Assembly (NCBI GenBank): GCA_017437755.1
Contig: JAFRXI010000071.1
Coordinates: 145,919 to 209,918 of the forward strand
Source: Bacteroidales bacterium
GTDB lineage: Bacteria; Bacteroidota; Bacteroidia; Bacteroidales; UBA932
DNA: 64,000 nucleotides
Reading direction: 5' to 3'
In this document: positions 53,547 to 61,844 of the stretch, one piece after another
Numbering within the stretch: position 1 is the first letter of the stretch
Layout: every line of letters begins with the position of its first letter
The notes under the pieces: generated by a model
What the model was told of the DNA's origin: nothing
Seen by the model: only the letters and a program-made list of their open reading frames with translations
The model's database searches: none
Made by a program: the position numbers and the translations under genes

Positions 53547-54704
53547 CGCGTCAAAGGTGTGATTCATCTTCGCAAGCCACAGCTCGAAAAACTTATCCTG
53601 CAGTTTGTAGTGAGAACGGCCTACCTTCGCGACCATATTCAACTTGTCACCACAAAGGTTCCGCAGTGCATTCTGTACCGATGACGCATTGTCAAGACCA
53701 TAGCGCTTCATCGTCGAGGCTGATGTCAGGCCTGTGGCCAGCCCTTCATTGGCAATACAGAACAGCACTCGCCGCTCCTTCTGGTTGTCCAGCCGGTTGA
53801 GATTCTCTCGGAAATCCTTGTCTTTATCGAAGAGGATCAGTTGAATGGTGGCAATAATCGCATCAACATCAACGGCCCTTGTTTTTACCGCACCTGCAAA
53901 TGCTGCCTTCATCACCTGTTGCATATCGTAGGTATTACCGCAGAAAAGATGGTATACAAGATCGATGGCGGTATCCTCTATTTCTTTTCCGTAGAGCCGA
54001 AACATAGATCTGCAGAACTCCCGATAGGACTCGATCGAAATGATATTCAGGTCCATCGATTTTGCACTTTTATAAAAAGGCTCATTGGGCATGTCAAACA
54101 TCTGCGAGAGCAGGTGACGGGAACTGCCGGAGAAGATGAAATGCGTGTTGTTCATCTGCTGTACAAAAGAACGAAGGATGGCAGACATGCGTTCCGGATA
54201 GTATTGAATCTGCTGAAATTCGTCGAAGACAACAATATTGGGTTTGTTCGTTTGCTCCAAAAAATTGAACATTTCCTGCAGGGTGAAACTGATCCGCGTT
54301 TCACCATCAAAGCCAATTCTCGCTCCGCTCAATTCTCCTCCCGGCGTGGTTTGAACCTCGAAATAGAGATTCCGCAACATAGACAGGACTGATTTTCTTC
54401 CTCGCTCAAATTTTGCGAAAGAAGCACTGAGAAAGCCATTTTGAAACTCCCTGATGAAATCGGCTGCGCACTTTGTGCCATAAATGTCGATATAGAGGGT
54501 GTTGTATTGTCCCGCAATCTCAGGCTGGAGGAAAACGTGCTTGATGAGGCTCGATTTCCCAATCCTACGGGGAGATTTCAGCACGATATTGTAGCCGTTT
54601 TTGAGACCATTGATCAAGTCAAGGGTCTCTTTCTTCCTGTCGCAGAAATATTCATCAGGAATGGAGATTGTTGTAAAAAACGGATTTTCAGGTTTTTTGT
54701 TCAT
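53493..54704 (-). CDS. AAA ATPase of the archaeal-ATPase (ATPase_2) type
   Basis: This is a 403-aa P-loop protein: LKSPRRIGKSSLIKHVF (Walker A), NIVVFDEFQQI (Walker B), FIFSGSSRHLLSQMF (sensor) and a C-terminal winged-helix region (STMKRYGLDNASSVQNALRNL). The family is abundant and multi-copy in Bacteroidales and archaea, often with unknown role; the winged helix suggests DNA binding. It has its own promoter at 54712-54743. It is bracketed by wzm-end repeats (copies 2 and 3) and is GC-poor against wzm. Not a capsule enzyme; more likely a mobile cassette gene. Confidence 0.85.
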   Translation of the reverse strand: MNKKPENPFFTTISIPDEYFCDRKKETLDLINGLKNGYNIVLKSPRRIGKSSLIKHVFLQPEIAGQYNTLYIDIYGTKCAADFIREFQNGFLSASFAKFERGRKSVLSMLRNLYFEVQTTPGGELSGARIGFDGETRISFTLQEMFNFLEQTNKPNIVVFDEFQQIQYYPERMSAILRSFVQQMNNTHFIFSGSSRHLLSQMFDMPNEPFYKSAKSMDLNIISIESYREFCRSMFRLYGKEIEDTAIDLVYHLFCGNTYDMQQVMKAAFAGAVKTRAVDVDAIIATIQLILFDKDKDFRENLNRLDNQKERRVLFCIANEGLATGLTSASTMKRYGLDNASSVQNALRNLCGDKLNMVAKVGRSHYKLQDKFFELWLAKMNHTFDAKVANAGVLFEAVREIEG

Positions 54705-54711
54705 GGTTTTG

Positions 54712-54743
54712 CGAAGATACGGATAATTTTCCTTTATTACAAA
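54712..54743 (-). promoter_or_regulatory. Promoter for the AAA ATPase
   Basis: On the minus strand TTTG (54740-54743), a 20-nt spacer and TATCTTCG (54712-54719) give a near-consensus promoter with one mismatch in the -7 box. It lies 7 bases before the ATPase start, so the leader would be very short. It shows that the inserted gene can be expressed apart from the capsule operon. Confidence 0.6.
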
Positions 54744-54767
54744 TTAATAATTAAAATTTAATAAAAC

Positions 54768-55640
54768 TTACACCGTATCCATAAAGCTCTTCTGGACCTT
54801 GTTGAACACGACGATGCCCGCGATCAGGAGCAGGGTCATAAACACGAAACTGTAAATCAGCCAACGCCAGCCGACGAAGTCGCCGCAGCCGAGGAAACCG
54901 TACTTGAAGGTCTCGATGACGGGGGTGACGGGGTTGAGGCACATCAGTTTATGCACGGGGATACCCATCCATTGCATACTCTTGGTCTGGCTCAGCGGGT
55001 ATACGATAGGGGTGGCATACATCCATAGCTGCACGATAAAGGTGAAAAGCACCTGGAGGTCGCGGTACTTGGTGGTCATGGAGCTGATGATGGTGCCGAA
55101 GCCCAGGGCCAGGCCGGCCATCATGGCCAGCAGCAGCGGGAACAGCAGGACATACCAGTTGAGATGGGCCGCGCAGTTCGGGTCAAAGACAGCGTAAATC
55201 GCATAGATAAGCACAAAGAACCCGAACTGTATCCCAAACCGCAGCAGGTTGCTGACCACGTCGGCGATGGGCATCACCAGGCGCGGGAAATACACCTTGC
55301 CAAAGATGCCGGCATTTGTGACAAAGGTGTTGGAAGTCTTTGTGAGGCACTCGGAGAAGTAGTTCCACATGCAGGTACCGGCCAGATAGAACAGCGGCCG
55401 GGGCACGCCGTCGGTAGGGATTCCGGCGATTCCGCCGAAAACGATCATATACATGATCACCGTGAGGGCAGGCTGCACCACGAACCACACCGGGCCCAGG
55501 ATGGTCTGCTTGTACTGCGTGATGATATTGCGTTTGACGAACAGGGAGCACAGGTCCCGGTAGGCCCATAACTCCTTGAAGTCAACCGAAAACAGGTTGT
55601 CCTTAGGTTTGATGACAACGTCCCACTTCTGCTCAGCCAT
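54768..55640 (-). CDS. wzm: Wzm-like ABC-2 polysaccharide export permease
   Basis: This is a 290-aa inner-membrane protein with six helices. LWAYRDLCSLFVKRNIITQYKQTILGPVWFVVQPALTVIMYMIVFG is the conserved amphipathic N-terminus and TM1, and ATPIVYPLSQTKSMQWM and LMCLNPVTPVIETFKYGFLG are typical of ABC-2 O-antigen/teichoic permeases. With Wzt it flips finished lipid-linked glycan. Its final 10 codons are the unit copied downstream. GC-rich. Confidence 0.93.
   Translation of the reverse strand: MAEQKWDVVIKPKDNLFSVDFKELWAYRDLCSLFVKRNIITQYKQTILGPVWFVVQPALTVIMYMIVFGGIAGIPTDGVPRPLFYLAGTCMWNYFSECLTKTSNTFVTNAGIFGKVYFPRLVMPIADVVSNLLRFGIQFGFFVLIYAIYAVFDPNCAAHLNWYVLLFPLLLAMMAGLALGFGTIISSMTTKYRDLQVLFTFIVQLWMYATPIVYPLSQTKSMQWMGIPVHKLMCLNPVTPVIETFKYGFLGCGDFVGWRWLIYSFVFMTLLLIAGIVVFNKVQKSFMDTV
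54769..54800 (-). repeat. Wzm 3'-end direct repeat, copy 3 (in wzm)
   Basis: This is the 32-bp 3' end of wzm itself (KVQKSFMDTV; stop TAA, against TAG in the other copies). It is identical to 53463-53494 and differs at one base from 53088-53119. Upstream of it the wzm sequence is unlike the ATPase tail, so the shared unit ends exactly at AAGGTCC on the coding strand. Confidence 0.92.
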
Positions 55641-55645
55641 ATATT

Positions 55646-56821
55646 CTAGTGCGATCTCTTATGCTTGAACAAAATATTGCCCACAGAGCCCCAGAAGTAA
55701 CGCCAGTCAGTGGCAAAGGGGCGGGTGTGATAAGCCTCTATATATCTTTTTTCCGACTCCTGGACGTCCTCCAGCGAGACGGGAGTGACCTTTTCATAGT
55801 AAAACGGCGGGACCAGCCCAGGCTTCACGCTGGTGTGGAGTTCCTGCATCTGAGGGGTGTACAGGCTGAAATAATGCCGGCTCAGGGGCCGCACCCCCAC
55901 CAGTTTCATCTGCCCCTTCAGGACATTGATCAGCATGGGAAACTCATCCATCCAGGAGCGGCGGAGCAGGCGTCCCCACAAGTTGACGCGGTAGTCATGG
56001 GCGAACTTTCCGCCGTCCTGCAGCCCCTCGTGTTCCAGCATGTAAGGCTGGAGGTACTCGGAGTAAGAGTACATGGTCCTGAACTTATATACCCCGATCA
56101 TGTCGCCGTGATACCCCACACGCCTGAGCTTCACGAGCGCACCGCAGGTGGGGTCGTCGTCCCAGATGGGGTCCTTGATCTTCCGGCCCAGGACAAAGAA
56201 TTCCCCTCCGTGGAAGCGCTCGTCCACGATTTCAAATCCGGCGCGGCAAAGCCGTCCCAGCACTTCCACGCGGCTGTACGTGCGGTTTTTCCCCTTGGTT
56301 ACCCACATGTAGAACCAGCGGGTGGCCCTGAGCTTTGCGCACATGCGGTGCCACAGGTAGTGGAAGGCATACATGACCTTCCCCGAAAAACCGGGATGCT
56401 TCCGGAGGATAATCGCCCGCTTAATACCCGAGGTGCGGGAGTGGCACCACAGGAAACCGCCTTGCACAAGGGCCTCCGACGACTTGTTCAGGAACGTATT
56501 AAGATGCCGTATCCTGTTGAGAGGCAGCTCGTTGACTATCAGTTGAGGCTTTTTGGGCCGAATGATGTCAAGGGCATTGCCGTCGTCGGTATTGACCAGG
56601 TAGGTGGTAGGGGCAAACTCGTCCTCATGTTCATTCAGCCATCTGATCGTTGCGGAAGCCCCGAGTTCCCGCGTGGACTCGAACATGTATTGCATGTCCG
56701 GATTGGTCACGGTATAGCGCTCGAACTTGGCCCCGGTGTCGGAGCCGCCCTCGGTATAGTTCTCCGGTACGTACTGCTCGTCGTACTGGAGTGTCACCCA
56801 GGGTTTCCGGCGTTTTGTCAT
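55646..56821 (-). CDS. Atypical sugar transferase without membrane helix
   Basis: This is a 391-aa protein. The C-terminal ~160 residues have the bacterial sugar transferase motifs: LRRVGYHGDMIGVYKFRTMYS, LLRRSWMDEFPMLINVLKGQMKLVGVRPLS with the Asp-Glu dyad and the PRP/VRP box, then KPGLVPPF. Such enzymes move phosphosugar from UDP-sugar to undecaprenyl phosphate. They normally begin with a hydrophobic reentrant helix (PglC type) or several helices (WbaP type). Here residues 1-210 are polar and end CRAGFEIVDERFHGGEFFVLGRKI, which looks like a methyltransferase C-terminus; I see no membrane segment. Probably the initiating transferase, but how it binds membrane is unclear. Confidence 0.8.
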   Translation of the reverse strand: MTKRRKPWVTLQYDEQYVPENYTEGGSDTGAKFERYTVTNPDMQYMFESTRELGASATIRWLNEHEDEFAPTTYLVNTDDGNALDIIRPKKPQLIVNELPLNRIRHLNTFLNKSSEALVQGGFLWCHSRTSGIKRAIILRKHPGFSGKVMYAFHYLWHRMCAKLRATRWFYMWVTKGKNRTYSRVEVLGRLCRAGFEIVDERFHGGEFFVLGRKIKDPIWDDDPTCGALVKLRRVGYHGDMIGVYKFRTMYSYSEYLQPYMLEHEGLQDGGKFAHDYRVNLWGRLLRRSWMDEFPMLINVLKGQMKLVGVRPLSRHYFSLYTPQMQELHTSVKPGLVPPFYYEKVTPVSLEDVQESEKRYIEAYHTRPFATDWRYFWGSVGNILFKHKRSH

Positions 56822-57951
56822 TTCAGGAATTCTTGTATCGTATTAACGACAAGCCCTGTCTCTTCCTCGCTGATGTAAGGATGCATGGGGAGCGAAAGCA
56901 CCTCCGAGCATAGCCTGGTGGCCACGGGGCACGTCACGGCCTGCTCCGGCCGGCTGTCCTGTGCAAATGCCGTCTGAAGGTGCATCGGCTTGGGATAATA
57001 GACCATCGACGGAATCCCGGCGGCCTTCATGAAGGCCTGGAGGGCATCGCGCGTGGCCCCGTCCCTTAAACGGATTGTGTACTGTGCCCAGCTGGATCTG
57101 AACCCATCCGGAACGACCGGAGTTTCCACGATACCATTCAGAAGGGCGGTATATCTCCGGGCTGCAGCGTTCACCGCATCCAGTTCATACTCCCTGAAAG
57201 CCTTGAACTTGACCTGCAGCACCGCCGCCTGGACGGTATCCAGCCTGGAATTCAGGCCGATCCGGACATTGTCATACTTGAACGAACCCTTGCCATGGAC
57301 CCGGTATGAGGCCATGAGCTCAGCCCACCCGTCGTTATCCGTGAAAACCGCACCGCCGTCGCCGTAGCAGCCCAGCGGCTTGGCAGGGAAGAAGGACGTG
57401 GTGGCGATGTCCCCGAAACTGCAGGCGCGTTTTCCGTCGATGCTGCCGCCAAAGCCCTGGGCACCGTCTTCCAGTATCTTCAGGCCGTACCTGTTGGCAA
57501 CGGCACGGATGGCGGGATAATTGGCCGGAAGACCGAAGAGGTCCACGGCAACAACCACCTTCGGCGTCAGCCTTCCCTCGGCAAGTACCTGGCACACAGC
57601 ACGTTCCAGGTCTGAGGCGTCCAGGTTGAAGGTATCCTCGCAAACATCCACGAACACCGGCGTGGCACCCTCCAGAGGCACCACTTCCGCGGAAGAGAAG
57701 AAAGTGAAATCCGGCACGAACACGGCATCGCCGGGACCGATTCCCCAGGCCTTGAGGGCCAGGGTAAGCGCGTCGGTCCCGTTGGCGCAGGTAAGGCAGT
57801 GCTTCACGCCAACATACTCAGCCAACTCCTGCTCAAGCTCTCGCACCTGCCTTCCCATGATGAACGCGCCTCCTGCCATGACATCCAGGACGGCCGCATC
57901 CATCTGAGACTGAAGGACTCGGTACTGCTGTTTAAGGTCTCTGAACTCCAT
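56818..57951 (-). CDS. wbpE: UDP-3-keto-GlcNAcA aminotransferase (WbpE-like)
   Basis: This is a 377-aa DegT/DnrJ-type PLP enzyme, started at ATG 57951 (MEFRDLKQQYRVLQSQMDAAVLDV) with GGA-rich sequence before it. CANGTDALTLALKAWGIGPGDAVFVPDFTFFSSAEVV, ILEDGAQGFGG and FFPAKPLGCYGDGGAVFT (PLP Lys) are family motifs; the start LKQQY and the DGAQGFGGSIDG match WbpE/WlbC. It would aminate C3 of the WlbA product, third step toward UDP-2,3-diacetamido-uronic acid. Coupled to the sugar transferase as ATGA. Confidence 0.88.
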   Translation of the reverse strand: MEFRDLKQQYRVLQSQMDAAVLDVMAGGAFIMGRQVRELEQELAEYVGVKHCLTCANGTDALTLALKAWGIGPGDAVFVPDFTFFSSAEVVPLEGATPVFVDVCEDTFNLDASDLERAVCQVLAEGRLTPKVVVAVDLFGLPANYPAIRAVANRYGLKILEDGAQGFGGSIDGKRACSFGDIATTSFFPAKPLGCYGDGGAVFTDNDGWAELMASYRVHGKGSFKYDNVRIGLNSRLDTVQAAVLQVKFKAFREYELDAVNAAARRYTALLNGIVETPVVPDGFRSSWAQYTIRLRDGATRDALQAFMKAAGIPSMVYYPKPMHLQTAFAQDSRPEQAVTCPVATRLCSEVLSLPMHPYISEEETGLVVNTIQEFLK

Positions 57952-58053
57952 TCCGTTTCCTATGGGGAAAAGCTTCGCCAATGTACCCCTTATATAGAAT
58001 ACATGGAAGCAATTGAAAATCAATTACTTCAAACCATCCGACGGGCGAACCCC

Positions 58054-58623
58054 CTATTCCTGGCGAAGCGAGGCGTCGGCCCCCTCGCCGGAGAGAATGT
58101 ATCGTCGTCCGCAACTGCAGGCAAGGCTTTCATCGAGCCTTTTCCCGCATTCGCAGACCCAACCTATCCTTCTGGCCGGAACACCGGCGACCAGCGCATA
58201 ATCCGGTACGTCGCTTGTCACAACGGCGCCGGCGGCCACCATGGCGCTCCGTCCGATGGTATGTCCGCAAACGAGCGTGCAATTGGCTCCGAGCGAAGCA
58301 CCTTCACGGACCAGCGTCCCGGTGTAAACCCCGTGCACGGGGAAATGTGCCCTTGGCGTAAGCACATTCGTGAATACGCAGGAAGGTCCGCAGAAAACGT
58401 TGTCCTCCAGCGTTACGCCTTCATAGATGGAGACGTTGTTCTGGATGCGGCAACCGTTCCCGATACGGACTCCCCTTCCCACATTCACATTCTGCCCCAG
58501 CGAGCAGTCCTCCCCTATCCTTGCGCCTTCCTGTACATGGCAGAAATGCCATATCCTGGTTCCGGCACCGATGCTGGCGAGTTCGTCAACATAGCTGCTC
58601 TCGTGCACGAAAACTGTCTTCAC
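58054..58623 (-). CDS. wbpD: Left-handed beta-helix N-acetyltransferase (WbpD/WlbB-like)
   Basis: This is a 189-aa hexapeptide-repeat protein. The start is GTG at 58623, overlapping the wbpA stop as [50 protein letters not shown] and [19 protein letters not shown], then [27 protein letters not shown] are classical. A tail of four cysteines ([19 protein letters not shown]) looks like a zinc ribbon, as in WbpD relatives. It would acetylate the 3-amine of UDP-GlcNAc3NA. The following 102-bp gap to wbpE shows nothing definite. Confidence 0.9.
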   Translation of the reverse strand: MKTVFVHESSYVDELASIGAGTRIWHFCHVQEGARIGEDCSLGQNVNVGRGVRIGNGCRIQNNVSIYEGVTLEDNVFCGPSCVFTNVLTPRAHFPVHGVYTGTLVREGASLGANCTLVCGHTIGRSAMVAAGAVVTSDVPDYALVAGVPARRIGWVCECGKRLDESLACSCGRRYILSGEGADASLRQE

Positions 58624-59933
58624 AATACCTCTATGTTGTGACGGGAGGCAAGCCCCCTCGTTACATTCTTGGTGTCGAAAATGGCTTTGGCATGCTGCTG
58701 CACAAAGCTGTAATCGACGCTAGTGTGAGCGGTTGTAATAACCACTATATCAGCACTTTCTATAAGTTCCTTGGAGAGCGTTCCCTCACCTTCGTACCAC
58801 ACGTCGCCACGGCGGTAGCGAGGGATGTAAGGATCGTAGAAGATCACCTCGGCCCCTTCCTTCCGGAGTCCGTCTATCACCCGTATTGCGGGAGATTCGC
58901 GGTAATCGTCGATGTCCTGCTTGTAGGCAACGCCCAGGACCAGCACTCTGGCCCCGTTCAATGCCTTGGCCTGACGACGGTTGAGCATATCGGAAATCCT
59001 CCCCACGCAGTATTCGGGCATGCGGTCGTTGATCATCATCGACGACTCGATCATCGAGGTGTGGAACCCGTACTCCCTGGCCTTCCAGCTCAGGTAATAG
59101 GGATCCAGCGGGATGCAATGACCGCCGAGGCCGGGGCCCGGATAGAACGGCGTAAAGCCGAAAGGCTTGGTCTTGGCGGCATCTATCACCTCCCATATAT
59201 CAATCCCTATCTTGTTGCAAAGGATTGCAAGCTCGTTGATGAGGCCGATATTGATGTTACGGTAGGTGTTCTCCAGTATCTTGGTCATCTCAGCCACTGC
59301 CGGGGAGGAGGCCCGGAACACCGGACTCTCCAGCACGGCCTCGTACATTGCCGAAATCACTTCCGAGGCATCCTCTCCAAGGCCACCCACCACCTTGGGG
59401 GTGTTCTTGGTCTTGTAGAGGCGGTTGCCGGGATCCACCCGCTCAGGCGAGAATCCCAGGTAGAAATCCACTCCGCAGCGGAGGCCGGAAGACTCCAGTA
59501 TGGGCTTCAGCAGTTCCTCGGTAGTTCCCGGATAGGTGGTGGACTCAAGCACCACCATCATCCCCGGATGCAGATACTCCGCAACCGAGCGGGCCGAGGA
59601 CACCACATAGCTGATGTCCGGCTGCTGGTGCGCATCCAGCGGGGTGGGGACGCAGATGGCCACGAAATCGACATCCTTGATGAAGCCGAAATCCGTGGTG
59701 GCGGAAAGCATCCCCGACGCAACGAGCGCAGAGAGGTCGCTGTCCACCACATCCCCGATATAATTGTGGCCGGCGTTCACCATGTCCACCTTCTGCTTCT
59801 GGACATCGAATCCGATGGTCCGGAATCCGGCCTTGGCCTTTTCAACGGCCAGTGGTAATCCAACGTAGCCAAGGCCAACGACCCCGGCTACGATGGATTT
59901 ATTTTGAATCTTATTTAAAAGATTCTCCTTCAT
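58620..59933 (-). CDS. wbpA: UDP-N-acetylglucosamine 6-dehydrogenase (WbpA)
   Basis: This is a 437-aa NAD-dependent UDP-sugar dehydrogenase. [29 protein letters not shown] is the NAD site, [16 protein letters not shown] the middle and [23 protein letters not shown] holds the catalytic Cys. [24 protein letters not shown] follows. This subgroup makes UDP-GlcNAcA, entry of the diacetamido-uronic acid path. It begins 4 bp after the OmpA-like gene, so it is the first biosynthetic gene of the operon. Confidence 0.92.
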   Translation of the reverse strand: MKENLLNKIQNKSIVAGVVGLGYVGLPLAVEKAKAGFRTIGFDVQKQKVDMVNAGHNYIGDVVDSDLSALVASGMLSATTDFGFIKDVDFVAICVPTPLDAHQQPDISYVVSSARSVAEYLHPGMMVVLESTTYPGTTEELLKPILESSGLRCGVDFYLGFSPERVDPGNRLYKTKNTPKVVGGLGEDASEVISAMYEAVLESPVFRASSPAVAEMTKILENTYRNINIGLINELAILCNKIGIDIWEVIDAAKTKPFGFTPFYPGPGLGGHCIPLDPYYLSWKAREYGFHTSMIESSMMINDRMPEYCVGRISDMLNRRQAKALNGARVLVLGVAYKQDIDDYRESPAIRVIDGLRKEGAEVIFYDPYIPRYRRGDVWYEGEGTLSKELIESADIVVITTAHTSVDYSFVQQHAKAIFDTKNVTRGLASRHNIEVL

Positions 59934-59937
59934 GTTG

Positions 59938-61272
59938 TTATTCCGCCTCCTTGATAGAGGATATCATGACGCAGCGGCTGAATTCCTTCTCGTTGAAGAA
60001 CATGTAGTCCACACCGCCCTTGTAGTCGGTAACCAGCTGGTCAGGATTTACACCCAGCTCGTTGACGAGTACATTGTAAACGGCCTTGACACGGTTCTCG
60101 GAGAGGAACAGGTTGTGTGCCGGGTAACTCGTCTGCTTGTCGGCATAACCAACCAGGAGGTACTTGGTGTTAGGCGTGCTCTTGATCACGTCAGCCACAC
60201 TCTGGAGGTTGATGTACTCACGCTTGAGGATATCCCAGCGGTCGATGATGAAGTTGATGTGGAACCACAGGTCGGGAGTATCCTTGACCACTTCCTTCTC
60301 CTTTTTGCTGTTGGCGAGGGAATCGCGCAGGGCCTGGTTCTCTCCGGCGAGGGCGTCGGCAGCATCCTTCCAGCGGTCGCGGTCGGCGTAGATGGCGTCG
60401 TTGTAGTAAACGGTGCTGCTGCGGGTTGCATTCCTCCAGCCGCTCTTCTCCTTGCCGAGTTTCCATGCAAGGCCGAGGGTTGCGCCGACCAGGCCGTCGA
60501 TCTTGAAGTTGTTGTCGTAGTGCTCCTGGTTGGGCTCCTTGAGCGAAGACTCCCCGTCAAAATCATCGGAGAGGAGGGCGCCGCGGAGATTGAGGAGTAT
60601 GCTCAGGCGGTCGCTGACACGGAACTTGTTGGCAAGGCCCGCGTTGAAGCTGGCGCCCCAGGCCTTGTCGGTAATGCCGAAGACGACACCACCGCCGGCG
60701 TATGCGTCAAGCGTGTAGATTCGGGACGGGTTATAGCCGCCGAACAGGGCGCAAACGTCCACATGGGCAAGTGCGAATACGTTGCCGTAGTATCCTCTCT
60801 GCTTGGTGAGCTGGTAATAATCCCATTTGGAGTCGGCTCCGGTATAGGCTTCGTCAGTCTTGAAGCGGGTGGTGAAGTTGGTGTCTTCATGACGGCCCTG
60901 GTACAGACCCTTGAACTGGCTGAAGTTGGCACCGATACCCACACCGAATACGGGGGAAGCCCACTTGGTGATGTAAAGGTCGATTGAAGGGAAAGTGAGG
61001 GTCTCGTACCAATGTCCGACCCTGTAGTCATTCTCTCCCAAGTAAACCTGGGTACCAAGTCCGAGCATCATCTCCCAGTTATATGAGAAACCGTTGGTGA
61101 AAACGGCTTTCTTGTCGATGACGGTGGTTGTGACGACGCGTCCGGCGTCGGTCTTTGTCTCTTCGACCACGGTGATGGTCTTGTCATCTTCTGTCCGCTT
61201 GACCTCCTGGGCAAAACCCGCCATAGGGATGATCATGCAGGCTGCTGAGATCAAAATAAACAACTTTTTCAT
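59938..61272 (-). CDS. OmpA-family outer-membrane protein
   Basis: This is a 444-aa exported protein (MKKLFILISAACMIIPMAGFAQ). Residues about 60-270 are strand-rich with aromatic ends (GFSYNWEMMLGLGTQVYLGENDY, YTLDAYAGGGVVFG), a likely beta-barrel. A short coiled-coil (DRWKDAADALAGENQALRDSLANSKKEKEVVK) leads to a C-terminal OmpA-like peptidoglycan-binding domain: VADVIKSTPNTKYLLVGYADKQTSYPAHNLFLSENRVKAVYNVLV. The usual D/R pair for DAP binding appears as D...R in GYADKQ and SENR. Own promoter at 61315-61346. Confidence 0.85.
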   Translation of the reverse strand: MKKLFILISAACMIIPMAGFAQEVKRTEDDKTITVVEETKTDAGRVVTTTVIDKKAVFTNGFSYNWEMMLGLGTQVYLGENDYRVGHWYETLTFPSIDLYITKWASPVFGVGIGANFSQFKGLYQGRHEDTNFTTRFKTDEAYTGADSKWDYYQLTKQRGYYGNVFALAHVDVCALFGGYNPSRIYTLDAYAGGGVVFGITDKAWGASFNAGLANKFRVSDRLSILLNLRGALLSDDFDGESSLKEPNQEHYDNNFKIDGLVGATLGLAWKLGKEKSGWRNATRSSTVYYNDAIYADRDRWKDAADALAGENQALRDSLANSKKEKEVVKDTPDLWFHINFIIDRWDILKREYINLQSVADVIKSTPNTKYLLVGYADKQTSYPAHNLFLSENRVKAVYNVLVNELGVNPDQLVTDYKGGVDYMFFNEKEFSRCVMISSIKEAE

Positions 61273-61314
61273 GGGCTCTGAGTATTTTCAGATAATTATT
61301 GTAATATAAACATA

Positions 61315-61346
61315 CAAAGTTACTAAAATATTTTCGTCCAAACAAA
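61315..61346 (-). promoter_or_regulatory. Promoter for the OmpA-family gene and capsule genes
   Basis: On the minus strand TTTG (61343-61346), a 20-nt spacer and TAACTTTG (61315-61322) match the Bacteroidetes consensus. It lies between the upxY-like stop and the OmpA-family start, giving a leader of about 35 bases. Confidence 0.75.
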
Positions 61347-61361
61347 CAATACCCCAAAATA

Positions 61362-61841
61362 TTAGCGTCCTGCATGTGAAACAGGCAGGACGTAGCTTCT
61401 TGGGATGCGGATCCTGGCGCAAAGCAGCGACAGGACACGGACGTACAGGTACAGGGCTCCGTCGGTCTCCACTATCTCGCCCTCCACCCCGCGGAAAGGG
61501 CCTTTGGCCACCGTAACGCGGTCCCCCTTCATGAGGGGAACGTCGGTCAGGCACTGCGCATCGGGCGAAAGGTCCAGTATCCGTATAAAGTCCTCCATCT
61601 GTTTCTGGGGAACTTCCAGCAGGGTACGGGTTCCGTGGTCCACCAGGAAACGGGCGTTTATCTCGCCGGAATTGACCAGCGACAGCGCGGTGGGTTTCTC
61701 CGTATGAAGGAAGAGCAGGGTGTTGTAAGTATCTGGAATATAATGTTCTACCCCAAGCTCCCCCAGCCTGTTGGAAATCTTCTTCCACTGGCCGTTCCGG
61801 GTCCGCGCCGCGAACCACCGTATGTTGCCCGCAGGAGCCAT
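61362..61841 (-). CDS. UpxY-like NusG-family antiterminator
   Basis: This is a 159-aa protein. The NGN domain starts RWFAARTRNGQWKKISNRLGELGVEHYIPD and the C-terminal KOW motif is MKGDRVTVAKGPFRGVEGEIVE. Proteins of this subgroup (UpxY) occur at the front of Bacteroidales capsule operons, where they let RNA polymerase read through the long transcript. It is 3 bp after the Big2/FISUMP lipoprotein stop. No UpxZ partner gene follows; OmpA comes instead. Confidence 0.87.
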   Translation of the reverse strand: MAPAGNIRWFAARTRNGQWKKISNRLGELGVEHYIPDTYNTLLFLHTEKPTALSLVNSGEINARFLVDHGTRTLLEVPQKQMEDFIRILDLSPDAQCLTDVPLMKGDRVTVAKGPFRGVEGEIVETDGALYLYVRVLSLLCARIRIPRSYVLPVSHAGR

Positions 61842-61844
61842 CCC

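Noticed and set aside
55649-60987. Plus-strand frames of 351-445 aa opposite the sugar transferase, wbpA and the OmpA-family gene
   Set aside because: Same reason: the minus-strand genes carry the catalytic motifs.
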